Shown here one piece after another: positions 34,741 through 46,590 of a DNA stretch of 64,000 nt. The translations under genes were made by a program, and so were the position numbers. The DNA comes from Panicum virgatum (Eukaryota > Streptophyta > Magnoliopsida > Poales > Poaceae). The notes beneath the pieces were generated by a model that did no database searches, was not told the DNA's origin, and was given only the letters and a program-made list of their open reading frames with translations. Positions within the stretch are counted from its first letter, which is position 1. Each line of letters opens with the position of its first letter. The stretch lies in the NCBI RefSeq assembly GCF_016808335.1, contig NC_053141.1, forward strand, positions 3,237,326-3,301,325. Direction: 5' to 3'.

Positions 34741-37047
34741 ATGGCTAGAGACAAGAAAGGCAAGGGAAAGATGGTTGTGCAGAAAAAGAAGAAGTGCACC
34801 CGTGAGGACAGAGAGCGAGAGCATGCTGAGGCAGTTGCAAATGCTGCGGACAGACAGGGTTCTCTTCGGATCAGAGACCCACAGGCTGAGGGGGAGCCTG
34901 GGTCAGCACGTCTGTTGCCCCGCTCTGGGCGTACACATCAGTCAGAGACAGCTCAGACCACACCTCAGTCTCGGTCTAGTCCACGGACTCGAGGTGGCAG
35001 CACACACAGGGCAGCAGGCCATGTACAGCAGCAGCGGTCCGACAGTGATAGTGGTGCAGAGGCAGAGCCTCCACAGGTTGAGCTTTTCGATCTCCGAGGG
35101 ATACCAGGACCTAGGGTCAAGAGGCTACGATACGTGACTCCCGAGACATGGTTTCCCCCGCAGAGGGATGCTGGAGTGGATCGCCGCTTCCGCACTCTGC
35201 TCCAGGAGTCGTTCTACCACTCCTACTACTAGATGGACATAAAGATTAGTGAGCACAAGATGCTCCACTGGGTCGCTCTTCGCATGGCAGCCAGAGGAAT
35301 TCCTATTCTCCCATTCTTTGAGAGATACGATGGACTGCCAGCTCTGCTTAGTGAGAGGTCCCGGTACATCAGAGAGTGGGTTCGCGTTTTCTACGCCACC
35401 CTATTTGTTGAGGAGGACCGCCTGTTTATTGACTTAATATTCCAGGAAAGGCACTTGAGGCTACCTCGAGCAAGGCTAGCCACACTTCTTGGGGTTCAGA
35501 TAGCAGAGGAGCCACACTTCCTTCACTATATGGCTTATGGGAACACCGTGCCCCCTCGTCACCCCCACGAGACTCACTTTTCGTCCGACGATGAGGTTAG
35601 TGTCCTGTTTCAGCAGCCATTTCTGCCTGGCACTACGAGGACCCCGGACAGACTCACTCCTTTGGCACACACGATACACTTAGCTCTGAGGAAGAGTCTG
35701 CTATTAAGGATTGGCTACAATGAGGGGATCACAGCTCTACAGCAGTGGCTTCTGCTTCACATCCTGACTGGCCGAGATTTTGATATTGTGGACTTCTTTA
35801 TCTGCGAGCTCGAGGATGTGATCATGGATGGCATGACTGTGAACCATCGGCAGCCCTTTGCCCATTGGATCTGTTGGATCCTCGCCCAGCTAGGACAGAA
35901 TGCTCAGATGGATATGCTGGCGCAGTCGAGGACACACTTCAGGATATATTCACCTACTGCTCCTCGTGACGGTCGTCGTGTCCCGAGAGGCCAGCGGAGG
36001 GCACAGCAGATACTGGATGAGCATGCCTTGGCTGAGGGCAGAGTTGTGGATGATCCGACAGCAGCTGAGGATGCTTTACTTGCAGCTACAGAGGCCCAGC
36101 TCCCGCACTACTTGGCCACTGACTCAGAGGACTCGGAGGATGATGAGGACTACATTCCAACCGTTTCCGTCACCCGAGGAGCTCACGATGATGAGGCAGG
36201 AACTTCTAGTGGAGCCAGAGCCCCTGCTCCTCCTGTTTCAGCTGCTCAGGTCACTCAGCCGGATTCTCTTGCAGCAATACTGTCGAGGCTCATTGACCAG
36301 CAGGAGAGGTTCGCTGCAGCTCAGCAGTCCTTGGTAGCCGAGCAGGCTTGCCAGCGGGAGGCACACACACTTGTGCTTGAGGGGATCAAGCAGCAGCAGG
36401 AGGCCATGAGGCTACAGCTATAGCAACAGTCCTAGATTCAGCAGCAGATGTTTACCTTCTTCTCAAGATGTTTCGGGCAGCTGTACCATCACACTGGATT
36501 GCCTGAGCCTCAGCTCCCTACACCCCAGCAGCTCTAGTTTGACCCAACTGCACCTCCTCCACCTGCTGGCGGCTTCGTGTATACACCCCTTGCATCGTTC
36601 CCGATGTCTCCACGCCTTCAGACCGGGGTGTTCGCCAGTCCAGCTCCTGCTCCTGCTCCTCCTCCCCAGCCGAGTGTCATGACCGCCAAGCAGCGTGCAG
36701 AATTCCTTCGGCAGCAGCAGGTCCTTCACCAGCTTCAGCATCCTTCAGCTCAGTCGCTTACCTTCGAGTCACCCTCACAGCCTAAGCTGATCCGTCCGTC
36801 TGCTGTTCGCTCCACTCAGCCAGACTCGACTCACGTCACGTCTGCTCCTCCGACGGACTCCACGGTCGTTGTCTCGAAGCCAGCTGCTACCTCTGCTCCG
36901 CCTACTTCTGCTGCTCCGACAACTCCGGTCAGGTAGAAGTCCTCTTCGGCTGACGGCGATTGGACGGACGACGACGTCGACGATTCTGCCACGCAGTTCT
37001 CCACCGGACCGAGCATGAAGACTCCGCCTTCTCTAGCCCAGGACTAG
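34741..37047 (+). pseudogene. Third ORF of SIRE-type element (env-like position), five in-frame TAGs
   Basis: One frame of 768 codons runs from ATG at 34741 to TAG at 37045, broken only by TAG at 35230, 36421, 36433, 36535 and 36934. Residues 1-160 are Lys/Arg-rich then Ser/Gln-rich. The centre (about 165-400) has conserved-looking hydrophobic text (ILPFFERYDGLPALL, WVRVFYATLF, LLGVQIAEEPHF) like the 'putative plant transposon protein' domain found in plant retroelements. After it come an acidic stretch, a Gln-rich helix and a Pro/Ala-rich tail. It sits where SIRE elements carry their env-like ORF, but I see no signal peptide or membrane anchor, so an envelope role is not supported. Confidence 0.75.
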
Positions 37048-37299
37048 ATCGCCTTCCTTTTTGGTGCTTTGTTGCCAAAGGGGGAGATAGATAGTGGGAG
37101 TAGAGATAGGGGGAGCTTTGGTGGTTTGTGACGTGTTTTGAATCTTCATGGATTTTATGTATGGACATGTTATTTGGATATTGTGTATACTCTGTGTTGA
37201 CATATCCCTACATGTGCTTTATTTGAAGTAATACATGCATGTTTATCGCTTTCTATTTCATATCTTTTGTATCTCTACTTTGTGTTGTCATCAATCACG

Positions 37300-37314
37300 A
37301 AAAAGGGGGGAGAT
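37300..37314 (+). other. Polypurine tract
   Basis: AAAAAGGGGGGAGAT immediately before the 3' LTR. Confidence 0.85.
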
Positions 37315-39057
37315 TGAAGCGCATCTAGACCGATAGATTCTAATGGTAAGTTTCGGTGATTAATGACAACCGTATGCGACTAACGTGTGTTTTGAAGGAA
37401 AAATCAATGATTAGATTAGTCGCATATGAAATGTGAAAGGAGACCCCTCAATTCGAAACAATCATGCGTGCCAAGGACTAAATTTTAAAGATTAAGGACA
37501 TTTCTAGTCTCAAGTGTCACAAGGAGAAGAAGGACACTTGACTTAGCTAGATTTTATAGTTTCTAGTTTTTGACCGTACTATTAAGAGGGGTTCTTGAGT
37601 TAGTAGCTTGACTAAAATTAAGTTGGTCTTAGAAATCTAGCACACTCGCTCAAATACAGCTCAAGATAATCAAAGAAGTCAACAAAACACTTGGAAGAAG
37701 AAACAATCGAAGTAGCAATCAGCTCCAAGTCGATTCAGCTGAAAATAAAGAAAAACAGTAGCACCGGTTTAATCGATGACTTAACATCGGTGCATTCGAC
37801 GCTTGGCAGAAGGTCCGACGTCCTGTCGGCCTATCTTCTCTGGATGCAAGCTGGAATCAAGTCAAAGAAACCCTGGTCACCGGTTGAACCGATGGTCCCA
37901 AGATAAGCACCGGTGTATTTGAGATACTATGTTCCAGAGAGCATGTTTAGTGGACCTCAACTCGCCTTCAGCACCGGTTGAACCGATGTATCAGAAACAA
38001 GCACCGGTGCATTAGATGTACTATGTTCCAGAGAGTTTGTTTGAGTGGATCAGAGAATTTCTTCAGCACCAGTTGAACCGATGCCTCTTCGGAGCATGCA
38101 CCGGTGCAATGACGCAAGCCTGGATACTGTGTCAGAACCCACAACGGCTACTATTTGGACACAGAGAGACCAGTTGAACCGACGCCATCAACTTTAACCC
38201 CGTCGGTTCTTCCGATGGTCACGATTTTTCTGCAGTGGACTTCCAACGGCTATGTGACCCTCTCCACTCTATATAAGGGCACCCCTTGGCTCATTTAAGC
38301 GGCCTTTGACGCATTGAATACCTGAGGCCACCCTTGAGAAGTGAAGAGAGAGCTTTGAGCAATGAGATAAAGATCTAGAGCTTGATTGTGTTTCAAATTT
38401 GAAGAATTCAACCTTTGCAAGTGTAGCAAGTGTGCTTGAGCTAGGGCCAACTGAGTGTAGGTCAAGTGAAGGCTTAGAAACTTGTTACTCTTGGTGTTTG
38501 ACGGCACCTAGACGGTCTTGGTGATCGGGAGGTTCTTGGTGAGCTCTTGAAGATTGTGAGAGCCCCAAGAAGTGAAGCTTGTACACTGTTTGAAGCTCGC
38601 CGTTTCGGAGATGGAGAAGGAGCATTCTTAGTAATCACTTGCTCCTTAGTGAAGCAAGGGAGCAATACCCTTGTATGGGTGCTCCAACGTGGATTAGGAA
38701 GGAGCGTCAACTCCTCGATACCACGGGAAAAAATCATGTTGTCTCGTGTCCCTTGCATTTACATTCAAGCAATTAATTTCCCTTGTCGTGATCTTGCTCT
38801 TCTTTGCTTGTTTGTTTGACTAGGACAATCGCGTGATAGTTTGATCTCTTGACTAGAACTTGCAATCGCTAGTGTGGTCCTTCCTAGGTAAGATGAGCAT
38901 GTTAGTGTGTTTTCCTACCTAAGGATCCTTTGCTAGTGTGCTCTAGTCAATAGGTTTTAATTTTGTAGATTGGGCAATACTAGTCTAGGTTAAGGACTAA
39001 CTAGAAATTTGAAAAAGTCTCAATTCAACTCTCTCTTCTTGGGCATCGATCCTTTCA
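37315..39057 (+). repeat. 3' LTR of older copia element
   Basis: 1743 bases. TATA box at 38269-38278 and palindrome units at about 37760-38190, arranged as in the 5' LTR. Confidence 0.95.
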
Positions 39058-39111
39058 AGCTCGAGGATGACGTATACCCCTGCCTTCCCACTGTTTTTAT
39101 CTATTTACCAA

Positions 39112-41003
39112 CTATATTCTATATTTTTGGTAACCACGAAGCATGCTCCTGACATGTGCCATCTGATCTGAAGTTAGCTTACTGCATGTGGGCATGGCGA
39201 GGGCGTCCCTTGCCATCCGAGCCACCCTTGGGTACTGATCCGATCCGTAAACCTTCCACCAGTTGAGAATGTCAAAATCCTTTGTTTGACGGGCGGGACT
39301 ATCTTGCAGGTAAAGGTCGAGTTCCGTCTTGGCTTCTGCATGGCTATCATCCTGTAAGCGGCATTTCTCATCTCGTGATTGCTCTAATGGAGTAGTACTG
39401 CTGCTGTCACTGTCAACGGCCATCTCCTCAGTGCTGCCATCTAAATCTTCATCGTCATCTTCAATGTCATCATCATCTTGTTCGATGTCATCTTCCTCGA
39501 TTTCATCTTCTTTGATTTCATCTTCGTTTTCAATATAACGGGTGTACAGCTCATTGACCTTTCTTCTTACACTGGAGATGTAATATTTTGCAGCCTCTGA
39601 ACCAAGCGCTCTTTTGAAATTAACTTGTATGTGCCTGAGTTTGTACCGGGGGTCCAGTACATGTGGTACCGACCATACCAGGTATGAATCTTGTATAGCC
39701 TTGTCTACCGTATCTAGTGCCTCTTTGAGAACATCTGTGACATTCTTTTTACCAAAACCACTGTACTTGCCTGCATGCGCTGCGGTAGCCTTCGACAGTT
39801 TAGATTTCAAAGCAATTCTGACCTTGAAAAACTGTTCAAGACAAAGATTTGAAGTTGGATGGCTGGAGTTCGAAACTCTTTTAATGGCACGGTGTATCTG
39901 ATTCCATAGGCAGTGCAGCAGTTCTTTTGATCCTGTCTCTGGAATATAATAGTTAACTATTTCCAAACGACAATAGCACCAATACCAGAGTTCGTCGTAC
40001 TCCCACGGGTCGTCTATGCCGTGTTGTGCAAATTCGCGACGTACTTGAAAAGTGCCATTTAGATAACAATAACGCACGCCGGAGAAGATGTCTTTTTGGA
40101 AATCTAGATCTGGAAGAAGGCATCGAGCAATGGAGTGAAGAACATGGTCCATGTAGGTGGTATACAGATTACCACTCTGTTCTTTGAAGGGGAAGAATCA
40201 GATCCAAATATTTTATCTATGCGATCCTTCAGTTCACCGTAGTCGATAATGTCGCTAGTCATTCCCCTTGCCATCATGAACAGGGTACATTTGAACTCCT
40301 CATCATATGTCTCACAAAGATCAGACATAACACGATCAACCACATTATCATGAGAAACGACAGGTATATCAAACAATGAAGAGACATGGTTGTGATCATC
40401 ATCTTGAGGTAAAATCACACGAGCACCCACGACCACCTTGTGAAGATTCCATTCGTCGTCAATGAATTGGCACGTTGTATAAAGGACTTGCCCTGCCTCC
40501 TTGGTTTTAGCTATACCCACTGCTAGACTGAGCCTCCCAGGAGCGTATAGACAGGAGTCCAACATACCCCCCCAGTGTCTCCGAAAGATATCAGGGCATA
40601 TCTCCTCAATGGCATCGCGCGAGGGCAGCTTGAACTGAGGGTTGAGGCGGCGCACGAAGCTCCTGAAGTAGTCGTCCTCCACGACCGAAGGATCGTAGCC
40701 ATGAAGCGCGATCATCCGAGCCAGGTCTCTGCTGGCTTCTTCGTCCTCCAGCTCCAGGCCCACAGCAGGCTCACGACAAGATGACTCGCCGGGGCCTGAC
40801 AGCAGCAGTTGAGTCTGCGGCTGCGGCTGCGGCTGCCCGACCCGTCCCTTGCATGTAGTGCTGCCGACGTGCTTCCGCATGCTTGCCGTGCCATGTTCTG
40901 TGACGAACCTCTTACTGCAATGCTTGCACTCCGCTTCGACGAGCTTACCACGCTCATCTTCGACATGGGTGAAGTGCTCCCACACAGGGGACCGCGGTTC
41001 CAT
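39112..41003 (-). pseudogene. BED zinc-finger / hAT transposase-derived protein, one frameshift
   Basis: From ATG at 41003: a BED zinc finger (VWEHF..., CKHC, then His...Cys near residue 45), a Gln/Pro linker, a middle region with RMIALHGYDPS and EDDYFRSFVRRLNP, then RGMTSDIIDY. Near 40189 a run of four C on the coding strand looks one base short; the continuation is in the next frame with HSIARCLLP, LDPRYKLRHIQVNF, an acidic Asp/Glu run, and a hAT carboxyl dimerization segment (DFDILNWWKVYG...YPRVARMARDAL). This is the RICESLEEPER-like layout: DNA-binding proteins derived from hAT transposase, some of which serve the host. A hAT transposon origin without domestication is equally possible. 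The frameshift could also be an assembly error. Confidence 0.75.
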
Positions 41004-41589
41004 CTTTGCTTTCCCTTGCACTCGTCCTTGGATTCCGAGGAAGAATGAACAGGACCAAGCCAAGGAATACTCTGCCAACACAGTTTGCAAACCACCACAG
41101 GTCCCTTAATATTATTATATATAGAAAGCAGTTAGAGTATCAGGAACGAAGCGATGATGATGCGCGCACTAAGCAGATCAATTGAAGAGGAGCGATAGAT
41201 CCAACTACATCAATATAGACTACAAATGAAGGACACTGAATTATTAATATCCTAACCCAATCCTTAATTTCTTGTGTCAAATCAAAAAAAAAGATCCAAT
41301 CCTTTAGCATAACAGAGATGATCATTGTTTATCTTGTTTGATTTCGTTTTTCAATATAAGTAAATACCAGAAACGAGATATCAATATATATAATATTATT
41401 GGTGACATGCATCAAAGTAGCACCATACGACGACGGAATTATTAAAAGGAGAAGATCGAGGGGCAGAAGATTTAATTTGGGGAACTTACAAGTTGAGCAC
41501 CCCAGCTCTCAGCGGATGAAGCGGCCAGGAGAAGGAAGCAAGCTCTCCGAGCGCGTCTCAATGCCACAACGCGGTCGACGGATGTGCTC
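41004..41589. other. Upstream region of BED/hAT gene, no further gene seen
   Basis: AT-rich DNA on the promoter side of the gene. I found no convincing TATA box or exon. Confidence 0.4.
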
Positions 41590-41599
41590 ACTTATTAGA

Positions 41600-41860
41600 A
41601 CGAGCAGCCGAGGCGACCGTGTGGAAGCCGGTCAGTAATGGCAGGGACAGCGCGCATGAGGCCAAGTGGAGTAGACAGGAAGGAACAGGTCGTAGGCGCT
41701 GCCGAGGCGATATCGGAGGAGACGTTGACCGACTTCGTCGACTGACCCCGGATCCCGGATGGCCACGAGGCAGGCGCCTGGCGGGGCGAGCGACGTCTTT
41801 GCAGGTTGAGGGCTGGGCTACTTTTGTGTCCTCTATGTTTGTACGTGGGCCGTAGTAGTT
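41600..41860 (-). pseudogene. Fragment of unassigned protein family (partner 52169-52438)
   Basis: The plus strand has GGAAGCCGGTCAGTAATGG followed by a segment that matches 52276-52350 closely. On the minus strand it encodes STPLGLMRAVPAITDRLP, which pairs with PTPLGLIRVVVAAITDRLP at the other site. Only this block is conserved; frames break on both sides. Confidence 0.4.
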
Positions 41861-42218
41861 GCGAGCTGCCTACTAGTAGATGCAGAATCGGCAGGTGCGG
41901 TCTCTCGGATGCTACTGCCGCCCACTGCACGCTGCTTTTTTTTTTGAAAGAAAGGTATGAGTGAAAATATTAGGAGTCATACGTGTGAATCACAGTCAAA
42001 TTATCATAGAAAATGAAATATTTTTTATTGTTGGAACAATTGTTTTAACTTAAAAAATTGTTCCGTGTTAAAATAAAATGTTCCAAAAAAATCACCCAAA
42101 TGTGATCTTGTTTTCAAGATTTCGTCGCAAGAAACACAGTGGTGCAGTCGGATTTTGATTTTGATATACAATTTTGAAAAATATAATTGTGTGACACCTT
42201 AATGGCTAGTTACACGTG

Positions 42219-42376
42219 CAGTGGCGGAGGAGCAGCATGGCGTTGCAACAGCTTAATACTCTTAATCGTGAAGCTATTTCTATTCATTTCTACTACATTT
42301 CTACCATGGATACGCACTGAGCACTAATGATCATGGATTCTGCCACACCTTAATCTTTATCCGTCCTCCGCCACTG
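42219..42376. mobile_element. hAT-type MITE
   Basis: 158 bases with ends CAGTGGCGGAGG and CCTCCGCCACTG, typical of hAT termini. Flanks TACACGTG and CACACGAG agree at six of eight positions, as an eroded 8-base target duplication would. Confidence 0.7.
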
Positions 42377-42384
42377 CACACGAG

Positions 42385-44050
42385 TGACTAGGGATGCAAG
42401 TTTCATCTTTTTTGAGTTATTGGGTCGACCCAAAATTTGATAAAATGAACTAGAATGATATGCTACGTAATTAGTTTGGGAGAGAAAATAAACTAAAATG
42501 ATAAACCAAATACACCAACAGATACCCACTTACATCCCTACGTGTGACTTCTAATAGCTCCCCCGGATGGCGCTGCCCGCTGCTGGTTTGGTTCATGCAG
42601 CAGGACCCGCGATTCGAACAAGAATTATTGTTAATTGTTTTTAAAAAAATAAAACTAGAATTGTTAGCCACTTCCTCTTTTCTTTCTAGTTGTGGATTAC
42701 TGGAGCATGGTTTGAGGAATCAGCATGACGCACCACAGATGGCAAACAGATCCATAGGAATGGAGCGACATGCCTTGCTTCCATCTGACGCACCAGCAGC
42801 AGAGCCCACCATGGCCATGGACAAGGGGGGTTACTTCAAGTCGCAGGTGTGACTGGGAGTCAAAGCCTCACAGAAGGCCTTTCTCTTCTCCGTCTCCCCA
42901 TCCTTCTTCCTCCTACCTCACCCGCCCCTCGCCCACAGCCTCGACCGGCAACCGCCGTTGCCGCGCCACCCGCCCAAGCGCCGCCAGCCTTCTTCTTGCC
43001 CCTACCGCCAGCCCCGCCCAGCCATGGAGCCGTCCCCACCCCAGGCAAACCGAAACCCTAAAGGCCGCTGCCTCGAGCGACCACCACCCCCGTCGCCGTC
43101 GCCGTCACACCCCCACCTCACACCTCCGGTGGACGTTCCACCCCCTCCCCATCTTAAATTTGGAGTGTGGAACAAAAAAAAAACACTCCAGCAGATCATT
43201 TACTAAAAGTCCTCATTTTGGGGAGGCCTCCAAATCTCTTCATCCACCATTTATTCCTAGAGGGTCTCTAGGGAGCTCCTATCCACTGACAAATGGATCT
43301 CATCCTTTGGATTAAAGAAGAAGGTGAGATTTAGAGGCCATTGCTGGAGTTGAGGTTATAAAATTAGCCCTCAAAAAATAAAGTTGAGCCCTTACTCAAG
43401 AAATAGAAGATATGATTTAAGGGCTGTTGTTGGAGATGCTCTAACACATATACTCTGTCTATCGCTTCCTATTCCTCGTCCGGCAAATTAACCTGCAGTT
43501 AACGCCGATCGCATCCACGTATCTCTTTTGCTTCCCCGGCGACAGTCCGCAGATCAGCGATCCCGTCGGCATTGCGTCAGCCCTTGGTGCTGGCGACGGC
43601 AAGCATCCACCAGGCACCGGCCATCTGCTGTCCCCAGACCTACATCTCAGATTCTCAGTATCTCACAAATACACAATCTGCATTCTGCAATTAGCCAATC
43701 ACCAGGCGCAGGCAACCAGCACTCCAGCGATCAGTAGGAAGGACTCCAATCTAATCTGCAGAACTACAGAGAAGGCCCAAGACCCAACGTGAGGTGAGCA
43801 GTGATGACCTCATGAATTGATTAGTGATTCCTGTCTTCCTGAGTGTGAGTTGTATTTGTACTCATAGTCCCAGAATTCGGAATGCCGTCCAGAATCGAGG
43901 ATCAGGGACGACAGGGGTCGATGTCCCGATTCAGGATGGGTCGCCGTCCCATTGCCGCAAAGGTTCATCATGGGACGAGCCGGGGCATCGGGCGACGACG
44001 GCAAAGGATCGCACGTCGGCTGTAGCGGCGGTGGGGACGTCAGCCCGTGG
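42385..44050. other. No supported gene; C-rich stretch and MITE-like end
   Basis: 42860-43140 is strongly C-rich on the plus strand and gives several overlapping open frames with proline-rich text that I do not accept as genes. GAGATGCTC followed by TAA at about 43433-43444 resembles the right end of a Tourist-like element such as that at 50673-51353; I could not find its left end. Confidence 0.4.
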
Positions 44051-44099
44051 CGACGGAGGAGAAGAAGGCAGGGACGAGCCACAGGAGAGGCAAGGGCAG

Positions 44100-44275
44100 G
44101 TGGCGCCGGAGGAGGCGTGGGTGGATGGGCGAGCGGTGGCGGCCGGGGCAGAGGAGGAGGAGGCACAGGTGGGCAAGCGAGCGGCAGCGGCCTAGGCAGA
44201 GGAGGAGGCATGGGTGGGCGGGCGAGCGGCAGTGGTCGGGGCAGAGGAGGCGGCGGGTGGAGGACAGGAGGAGGC
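44100..44275. repeat. GC-rich tandem repeat, ~43-bp units
   Basis: Three to four degenerate units with GGGC(A/G)AGCGAGCGGCAG and GGCAGAGGAGGAGG. They explain the glycine- and arginine-rich open frames here. Confidence 0.6.
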
Positions 44276-44313
44276 GAAGGTGGGGAGGCATCGAATGGAT
44301 AAGGTGGATCTAT

Positions 44314-45410
44314 GGCCCTGTTTGGATACTCTAACTTGGTTAGAAGTTAGAGATAGTTTCTAACTCATGACTAACTCAAAACTAACTCTAACCAAAGAGA
44401 TGTTTAGATGAAAGGGTTAGATTGAGAATAAATGCATTTTTTTAATCATTTGACTCCTTTATTTCCAGCCGGATCTAGTGTGGCCGCACTCACGGGTACT
44501 CTCGTCCCCTCTTATCCCGTCACCCTCTCTCACTCGTCCTCCACCCTTGGTCCCGGCGGCGCGCACCGAGGCCGGCCGCCGCGCGGGGAGTCCCTCCCTC
44601 CCATGGAGGCGCTAGGGGAGCCCTCCCTCCCATGGATCTCGGCGGCGTGCGGCCGCCGAGGATGAAGGACACCAAGTGGCCGCACGCGGCGGTGAGCGCC
44701 GCCAGGAGGTGCGCCGTGGGGGTGCCATACGCGTTCCTCGCCTCCTCCTCCCCGCCCGCCAACGTCGGCTGCTCGCCGCACTACCCTCTCGCTCCCGCCC
44801 TAGCGTCCGATGACAACTGGGGTCCCGCCTCGCTCAACGCGGCCGTCGCCTCGGCCTGGCCGCCGTTCCAGCACCAGCCGGCGCAGAGGGACTGGCTGCT
44901 GCAGCAGCGGCAGTCCAGAGGGAGCAGCGTCGGGGGCGAGGACGGCGAGGGGTCCTCCACGGCCTCCACCCTCGCCAATGCCGCCGCGGAGTCCTACAGG
45001 GACAGGGGCGACGCGCACGTGGACCGACCGGCGAGGTCGGAGGGGGGGGGGCACGTGGAGGGACCGCGAGGGCTGGGCGGCCCGGGCGGCGAGGGCCTGG
45101 AGGCGCGCCGCTGATCTCGGCCGGCGTGAGGCCGCCGCCGCCGGGGGTGGCGGAGGGGCGGCGTGGGTTGGGGAGCGCTCGCAGTGCACGGGATGGAGAG
45201 GGGGGGCTGGCGGGCCTGGCCACAACTGGATCCACGGAGAAAAGAGAATGTGGGGCCCACCACTCTAACCCAAATAAGCACCCCTTGGAGGGGATAGTTT
45301 TTTGGTGTGGGTTAGATGCATCTAACCCAATCACCCTGTTTGGATACTTTTGGGTCAGATGAGCCCAATCTAACCCAATCTAACTCTAACTCATGTATCC
45401 AAACAGGGCC
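44314..45410. mobile_element. Tourist-like TIR element with GC-rich cargo
   Basis: The left end is GGCCCTGTTTGGATAC and the right end its inverted copy (GTATCCAAACAGGGCC). TAT flanks both sides, a three-base target duplication fitting PIF/Harbinger. AT-rich subterminal arms carry repeated TAACTCTAAC. The core 44490-45270 is GC-rich and unlike the arms. A second, direct copy of CCCTGTTTGGATAC at about 45341 forms a 66-base hairpin with the right end, which suggests a nested or rearranged terminus. Confidence 0.65.
44632..45114 (+). other. Possible captured coding fragment inside TIR element
   Basis: 160-codon open frame starting MDLGGVRPPRMKDTKWPHAAV and including SLNAAVASAWPPFQHQPAQRDWL. The first 110 residues are less repetitive than the surrounding composition would give. 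I do not recognise the protein. High GC favours chance open frames on both strands here, so coding status is doubtful. Confidence 0.25.
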
Positions 45411-45830
45411 TATGTAATGGATGAGACCCGGGTTGGGCTGGTTTGATGGGCTTTTCATCCCACTGATGCATGGCCTGTCCATTGTATTGGATTTGTGTAT
45501 TTTTTTTTCTTTATTTATTATTTTGGAGACTACTCAAAGTACCCTCGACCTCAAGCACCGTTCCAAGATCATCGACCCATAAATGACAGAGTTGTGTACT
45601 AGATTTGGAATTCTCGTTCCGAACGGGTACACAAACACACTTGGCATCATTGACTAGTGATAACCTGGACAATAACTTGGTAATTAATAAGGTCCAAGAG
45701 ACTCAATGCAACACGAATGCTCGCAGATCGAGTAGCACACCAGGATAACACTGCAATCCGGATGGTTTCGGAGATGATCCCCGGCCCCCTAATAACGAAA
45801 CAGGGGGGCCGATCGAGCTAGCCCTACCGA
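45411..45830. other. No gene seen; 3' side of ankyrin gene
   Basis: Mixed sequence that includes the likely 3' untranslated region of the minus-strand ankyrin gene. Confidence 0.4.
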
Positions 45831-46494
45831 TTAATGGCCATCTTTCTGCTTCAGTGTGGCAATGTAAGCAACCGCAAATATCAAGCCATAGGTCCAGAAA
45901 AGCTTGAACATGTCCGAGACGAGCGTCCATGAAAAGCTTTTGAGCCGCCGGGTGGTCCATTCCAGATGTGAGCTCGTCGACGGATACAGGTTCCACGCAG
46001 GTGACAAGCCAAACCTGCAATACATCACCCTTATGAATCTGAGATCGTGGGCGAGCGCTTCGTTCCCGTAGACCACCAAACCAAGAGCGGCTATTCCGAC
46101 GATGACGGTGGTGATGATAGAAATGTCCCACATCACCACGCTGGCCCCTAGCGCGAAGGCGACGATGACGCTCCTGAGAGCGATGTGGAAGAGCCACACG
46201 GCGCGCCTCGCGTAGATGTGGCGGACCAGGGGGTCGACGTCGTCCCGGTCCCCGTACTCGGCGAGGCTGAAGGTGGCCGCCACCGAGCAGTAGAAAGCCA
46301 GTATGTCAGCGACGAGGAAAACCTTGAAGCCGTAGCGTCTGCCCAACTCCGGCGTGCCCGCCATGGGGTCGCCTCCTATTTTGTACGACCCCGGCATGGT
46401 GAATGCTACGGCGAAAGTGACAGTCGCGATCAGCGCCGATGCAACCAGAACACTGCTTTCTTTCGTTGTCGGAGCTAAGGGCATTTGTTGATTG

Positions 46495-46590
46495 TTTTCT
46501 GTTCCGAATCTCAAGTCACGACCCCGGCATGGTGAATGCACTTGCTGATTGTTTTCTGTTGTTCCGAATCTCAAGTCACGCCTGCGGGCA
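46495..46590 (-). repeat. In-frame local duplication in last ankyrin-gene exon
   Basis: The text RDLRFGT.ENNQQ occurs twice in succession, separated by a piece that copies ACGACCCCGGCATGGTGAAT from 46384-46403 of the same exon. The insertion keeps the frame. Confidence 0.65.

Larger units (their letters stand above)
26341..39057 (+). mobile_element. Older, broken SIRE/Maximus-type copia element
   Basis: 12.7 kb, flanked by AGCTC at 26336-26340 and 39058-39062. Order: LTR, primer-binding site, gag, pol remnant, spacer with palindromes, third ORF, polypurine tract, LTR. By eye the first 440 bases of the LTRs differ at about 6 percent, so the insertion is far older than the element at 9858. Gag is frameshifted, the protease triad is hit by a one-base deletion, the integrase core is deleted, and ORF3 has five in-frame TAG codons. 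It cannot encode its own enzymes now. Confidence 0.95.

Noticed and set aside
42770..43315. Proline-rich frame of 181 codons
   Set aside because: C-rich low-complexity DNA with competing frames on both strands and no recognisable domain.
43824..44334. Glycine/arginine-rich open frames
   Set aside because: Explained by the 43-base GC-rich tandem repeat.
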